Source: CAG-632 sp963626805 | GTDB taxonomy: Bacteria > Bacillota > Clostridia > Lachnospirales > Lachnospiraceae | DNA: 64,000 nucleotides | NCBI GenBank assembly: GCA_963626805.1 | Contig: CAVFXS010000036.1 | Location: 1-64,000, forward strand | Direction of reading: 5' to 3' | Translations under genes and position numbers: made by a program | Notes under the pieces: generated by a model | What the model was told of the DNA's origin: nothing | What the model saw: only the letters and a program-made list of their open reading frames with translations | Database searches by the model: none | In this document: positions 61,466 to 64,000 of the stretch, piece after piece | Layout: each line of letters begins with the position of its first letter | How positions within the stretch are numbered: the stretch's first letter is position 1

Positions 61466-63409
61466 TTACTCTTCAGTCGTCTCTTCTTCAGCTTCCTCGT
61501 CATCCGGAAGTAATGCCTTCATGCTCAGGCTGATCTTCTTGTCTGCTTCCTTGAAGTCAACGATCTTAGCTGTAATCTCCTGCCCGATTGATAATACAGA
61601 TGATGGCTTGTCAATGTGCTCCTTAGCGATCTGTGAAACATGCAATAATGCATCAACACCCGGCTCTAACTCAACGAATGCACCGAAATCTGTCATTCTT
61701 GCAACCTTACCGGTTACAACGGTACCGATCGCATACTTCTCAGCTGCATTTGCCCATGGGTTAGCTTCTGGGAACTTCATACTAAGTGCGATTTTTGTGC
61801 CCTGAATATCCTTAATAAATACCTTAACAACATCGCCAACCTTTAATACCTTCTTAGGATTCTCAACTCTGCCCCATGACATCTCTGAAATGTGGAGCAG
61901 ACCGTCAGCACCACCTAAATCAACGAATGCACCAAAATCTGTCACATTCTTGACAGTACCTTCCAGAGTCATGCCAATTTCAATTCTTTCAAATAATGCC
62001 TTCTGAGCCTCTTCCTTCTTAGCAACCAGAAGCATCTTACGGTTACCGATGACTCTTCTCTTGCGAGGATTGCACTCTGTGATTACAAACTCGATCTCCT
62101 GATCCATATACTTCTCAAGATTCTTCTCGTAAGTATCAGATACAAGACTTGCCGGGATAAATACCTTGCTCTCTTCATAAAGAACAGTCAGTCCGCCATC
62201 CTGAACCTGAACAACCTTACCGGTTAATACCTTACCTTCTTCACAAGCAGCCTCTAACATATCGTTTGCCTTATCCTGCGCTACACGCTTATAAGATAAT
62301 GCAACCTGTCCTTCACCATCGTTATTCTTGATTACCTTTGCTGTAATCTTGTCGCCCGGCTGAACCATGGTAGTCAGATCGGCATTTGGCTGGCTGGTAT
62401 ACTCAGCTCTGGTGATCACGCCTTCAGACTTGTAATTAATGTTTACAATAATCTCATCCGGCTTAACACTTAATACTTCACCTTCTACTAATTTACCCGG
62501 AGCTACCTGGGTACGATTCTTTTCATCTTCCTGTAATAATTCTTCGAAACTTAATTCTGACATGCTGTCATGAACCTCCTTAATAATATTATTTGGGGTA
62601 GATGCCCCTGCAGTAATACCTACCCTACTTACGGATTCAAAAGCAGTCAAATCCAAATCAACGAGTGTCTGTATATAGTAAGTATTTGCACATTCATGTT
62701 TGCTGATAGCATATAGCTTCTGTGTGTTTGAGCTATTCTTACCGCCTATAACGATCATTGCATCTACTTCTCCGGCAATCAGCGCTGCTTCTTTCTGTCT
62801 TGCCTCGGTTGCATTACAGATCGTATTACAAGCACATATATCATACCCTTTTTTTGAAATAATTTCAACTAAATCTTGAAATTTCTTGTTATTAAATGTC
62901 GTTTGGGATACAATTACCAGTTTCTCTCCCTGTTTTATGTCGATAGAATCGATGTCTTCCTCCGTTTCTACCACAATTGGCCTGGTTTTACACCATCCTT
63001 TGATTCCCTCTACTTCCGGATGGGAATCATTTCCGATGATCAGAATCCGGTTTCCTTTTTCGGATTCCTCCCGGACGATTTTATGGATTTTCAGGACAAA
63101 CGGACAGGTCGCATCTACCAGCTCCAGTCCCTGCTCCTTGATCAGATCATAAACCTTCTTTTCTACTCCGTGTGACCGGATTACAATACTGCCCTTATGG
63201 ATCTGCCGCAGCTCCTCCAGATCATGGATGACCTTTACACCCTTATCCGCCAAATCGTTGACCACCTCTTCATTATGAATGATCGGCCCATAGGTATAAA
63301 CCGGATGATCCGGCTTGTCTTTATGTTTCTCGACTTCTTCATAAACAGTATCCACAGCCCGCTTTACACCGAAACAAAATCCGGCTGTTTTCGCCATTAT
63401 GATTTCCAT
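61466..63409 (-). CDS. ispH: IspH-S1 fusion: HMBPP reductase plus four S1 domains (647 aa)
   Basis: The N-terminal ~285 residues are IspH, the iron-sulfur enzyme of the last step of the MEP isoprenoid pathway: Cys12 (GFCFGV), DATCPFVLKIH and NTICNATEARQ supply the cluster cysteines. Four S1 RNA-binding domains follow (about 297-640; e.g. GTVKNVTDFGAFVDLGGADG and GKVARMTDFGAFVELEPG), as in ribosomal protein S1. This fusion is known in Clostridia. ATG 63409 follows AAGGAGAAGCAGAT. It overlaps cmk by 13 bases. Confidence 0.95.
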   Translation of the reverse strand: MEIIMAKTAGFCFGVKRAVDTVYEEVEKHKDKPDHPVYTYGPIIHNEEVVNDLADKGVKVIHDLEELRQIHKGSIVIRSHGVEKKVYDLIKEQGLELVDATCPFVLKIHKIVREESEKGNRILIIGNDSHPEVEGIKGWCKTRPIVVETEEDIDSIDIKQGEKLVIVSQTTFNNKKFQDLVEIISKKGYDICACNTICNATEARQKEAALIAGEVDAMIVIGGKNSSNTQKLYAISKHECANTYYIQTLVDLDLTAFESVSRVGITAGASTPNNIIKEVHDSMSELSFEELLQEDEKNRTQVAPGKLVEGEVLSVKPDEIIVNINYKSEGVITRAEYTSQPNADLTTMVQPGDKITAKVIKNNDGEGQVALSYKRVAQDKANDMLEAACEEGKVLTGKVVQVQDGGLTVLYEESKVFIPASLVSDTYEKNLEKYMDQEIEFVITECNPRKRRVIGNRKMLLVAKKEEAQKALFERIEIGMTLEGTVKNVTDFGAFVDLGGADGLLHISEMSWGRVENPKKVLKVGDVVKVFIKDIQGTKIALSMKFPEANPWANAAEKYAIGTVVTGKVARMTDFGAFVELEPGVDALLHVSQIAKEHIDKPSSVLSIGQEITAKIVDFKEADKKISLSMKALLPDDEEAEEETTEE

Positions 63410-64000
63410 ATCTGCTTCTCCTTACACCGCTCCAGAATACAATCCACAACCTCATCAATTGTAAGCTCCGAGCTATCCAGATAATATGCATCCTCCGCCT
63501 GCTTTAACGGAGCAATCGCACGATTCATATCCTGCTCATCCCGTTTGATGATATCCGCTTCGATCTGATGAATATCACAGGCTTCTCCCTTTTCCACCAG
63601 CTCCTCATACCGACGCCTTGCCCGCTCTGCAGAAGACGCTGTCAGATAAATCTTCACCTCTGCATCCGGCAGAACATTGGTGCCAATGTCCCGGCCATCC
63701 ATTACCACATTCTGGCGAACTGCCATATCTCTTTGTAATTGCAGCAGCTTATCACGTACCGGTTGTTTTGCCGAGGACTTCGATGCCATATTTCCGACTG
63801 CCTCTGTCCGAAGCTCTCCGGTCACATTCTCGCCATTTAACCATACCTGCTGGGCACCATTCTCATAGCTGATCGCTACCTCCAGCTTCTGACATGCCTG
63901 TGCTACCTGTTCCGGATCCTCCGGGTCCAGATGATTTCTGAAAAAATAAACCGCGATTGCCCGATACATCGCACCGGTATCCACATAAACTGCCCCCAGT
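63397..64000 (-). CDS. cmk: Cytidylate kinase, 5' end beyond the window (partial)
   Basis: Phosphorylates CMP and dCMP. The visible part begins in the VDTGAMYRAIA segment and includes RQNVVMDGRDIGTNVLPDA and a LID-type region (SSAERARRRYEEL). The P-loop start lies past position 64000. The frame is open to the window edge. The cmk - ispH/rpsA order is common in Clostridia. Confidence 0.95.
   Translation of the reverse strand, partial: LGAVYVDTGAMYRAIAVYFFRNHLDPEDPEQVAQACQKLEVAISYENGAQQVWLNGENVTGELRTEAVGNMASKSSAKQPVRDKLLQLQRDMAVRQNVVMDGRDIGTNVLPDAEVKIYLTASSAERARRRYEELVEKGEACDIHQIEADIIKRDEQDMNRAIAPLKQAEDAYYLDSSELTIDEVVDCILERCKEKQIWKS

Overview
The window looks like a chromosomal segment of a gut Clostridia bacterium, most likely a Lachnospiraceae member. 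This is inferred from family content and gene order: the radical-SAM/DUF2344/RNase G/L21/Prp/L27/Obg cluster, an IspH-S1 fusion, a PFL-family plus ACT pair and a PrsW protease. No 16S gene or taxonomic marker is present. Nearly all host genes are housekeeping genes read leftward (minus strand).

Positions 1-6233 hold an apparently complete integrated filamentous phage (inovirus-like), bounded by a 36-bp direct repeat at 1-36 and 6198-6233. It encodes a small XRE-type repressor, a replication initiator, a 48-residue plus-strand protein, a Zot/pI-like assembly ATPase, four tiny membrane proteins, a pIII-like adsorption protein, a 61-residue coat protein, a probable ssDNA-binding protein and another small membrane protein. 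It has no integrase. The right-hand repeat lies about 105 bp upstream of a XerS-like single-chain tyrosine recombinase, the place where dif sits next to xerS in streptococci and lactococci, so the phage probably integrates at dif with host Xer. Three features stand out. (1) The initiator has the layout of a eukaryotic-virus-like CRESS Rep (HUH plus SF3 helicase), and upstream of it is a stem-loop whose loop carries the CRESS nonanucleotide TAGTATTAC beside repeated GTTCCGC iterons. (2) Four palindromic operators (TTGTACC-N6-GGTACAA) overlap two near-identical promoters, one for rep and one pointing out through the left att repeat. (3) The att repeat lies inside a 24-codon reading frame that is whole only in the circular phage, so integration separates the structural operon from its repressible promoter and excision rejoins them.

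6.3-11.4 kb: XerS-like recombinase, TtcA-like enzyme, a LysM protein divergent from lexA with three LexA-type boxes between them, a hypothetical protein and an HD-GYP protein. 11.4-19.5 kb: rsfS-yqeK-nadD-yhbY-obg-rpmA-prp-rplU-rng-DUF2344-radical SAM. 19.6-32 kb: tyrS, pepD, PFL and ACT proteins, WalJ-like hydrolase, an unknown membrane protein, ABC-F ATPase, purine permease, a RACE-like iron-sulfur ASKHA protein and ilvA. 32-41.3 kb: ftsY-smc-rnc-plsX, rpmF, ackA and pta. 41.4-50.3 kb: a diguanylate cyclase, a long FtsA-like protein, coaE, polA, a zinc-finger anti-sigma-like protein and a PrsW-LRR fusion, closely spaced. 50.4-64 kb: tRNA-Leu, class B sortase, NUDIX, FtsW/PBP pair, U32 peptidase, zapA, ruvBA, a YprB-like nuclease (plus strand), cheR interrupted by an assembly gap, ispH-rpsA and a partial cmk.

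The only gene-free stretch above 300 bases is 1621-2133, the phage intergenic region. It holds operators, iterons, the replication stem-loop, other hairpins and a promoter.
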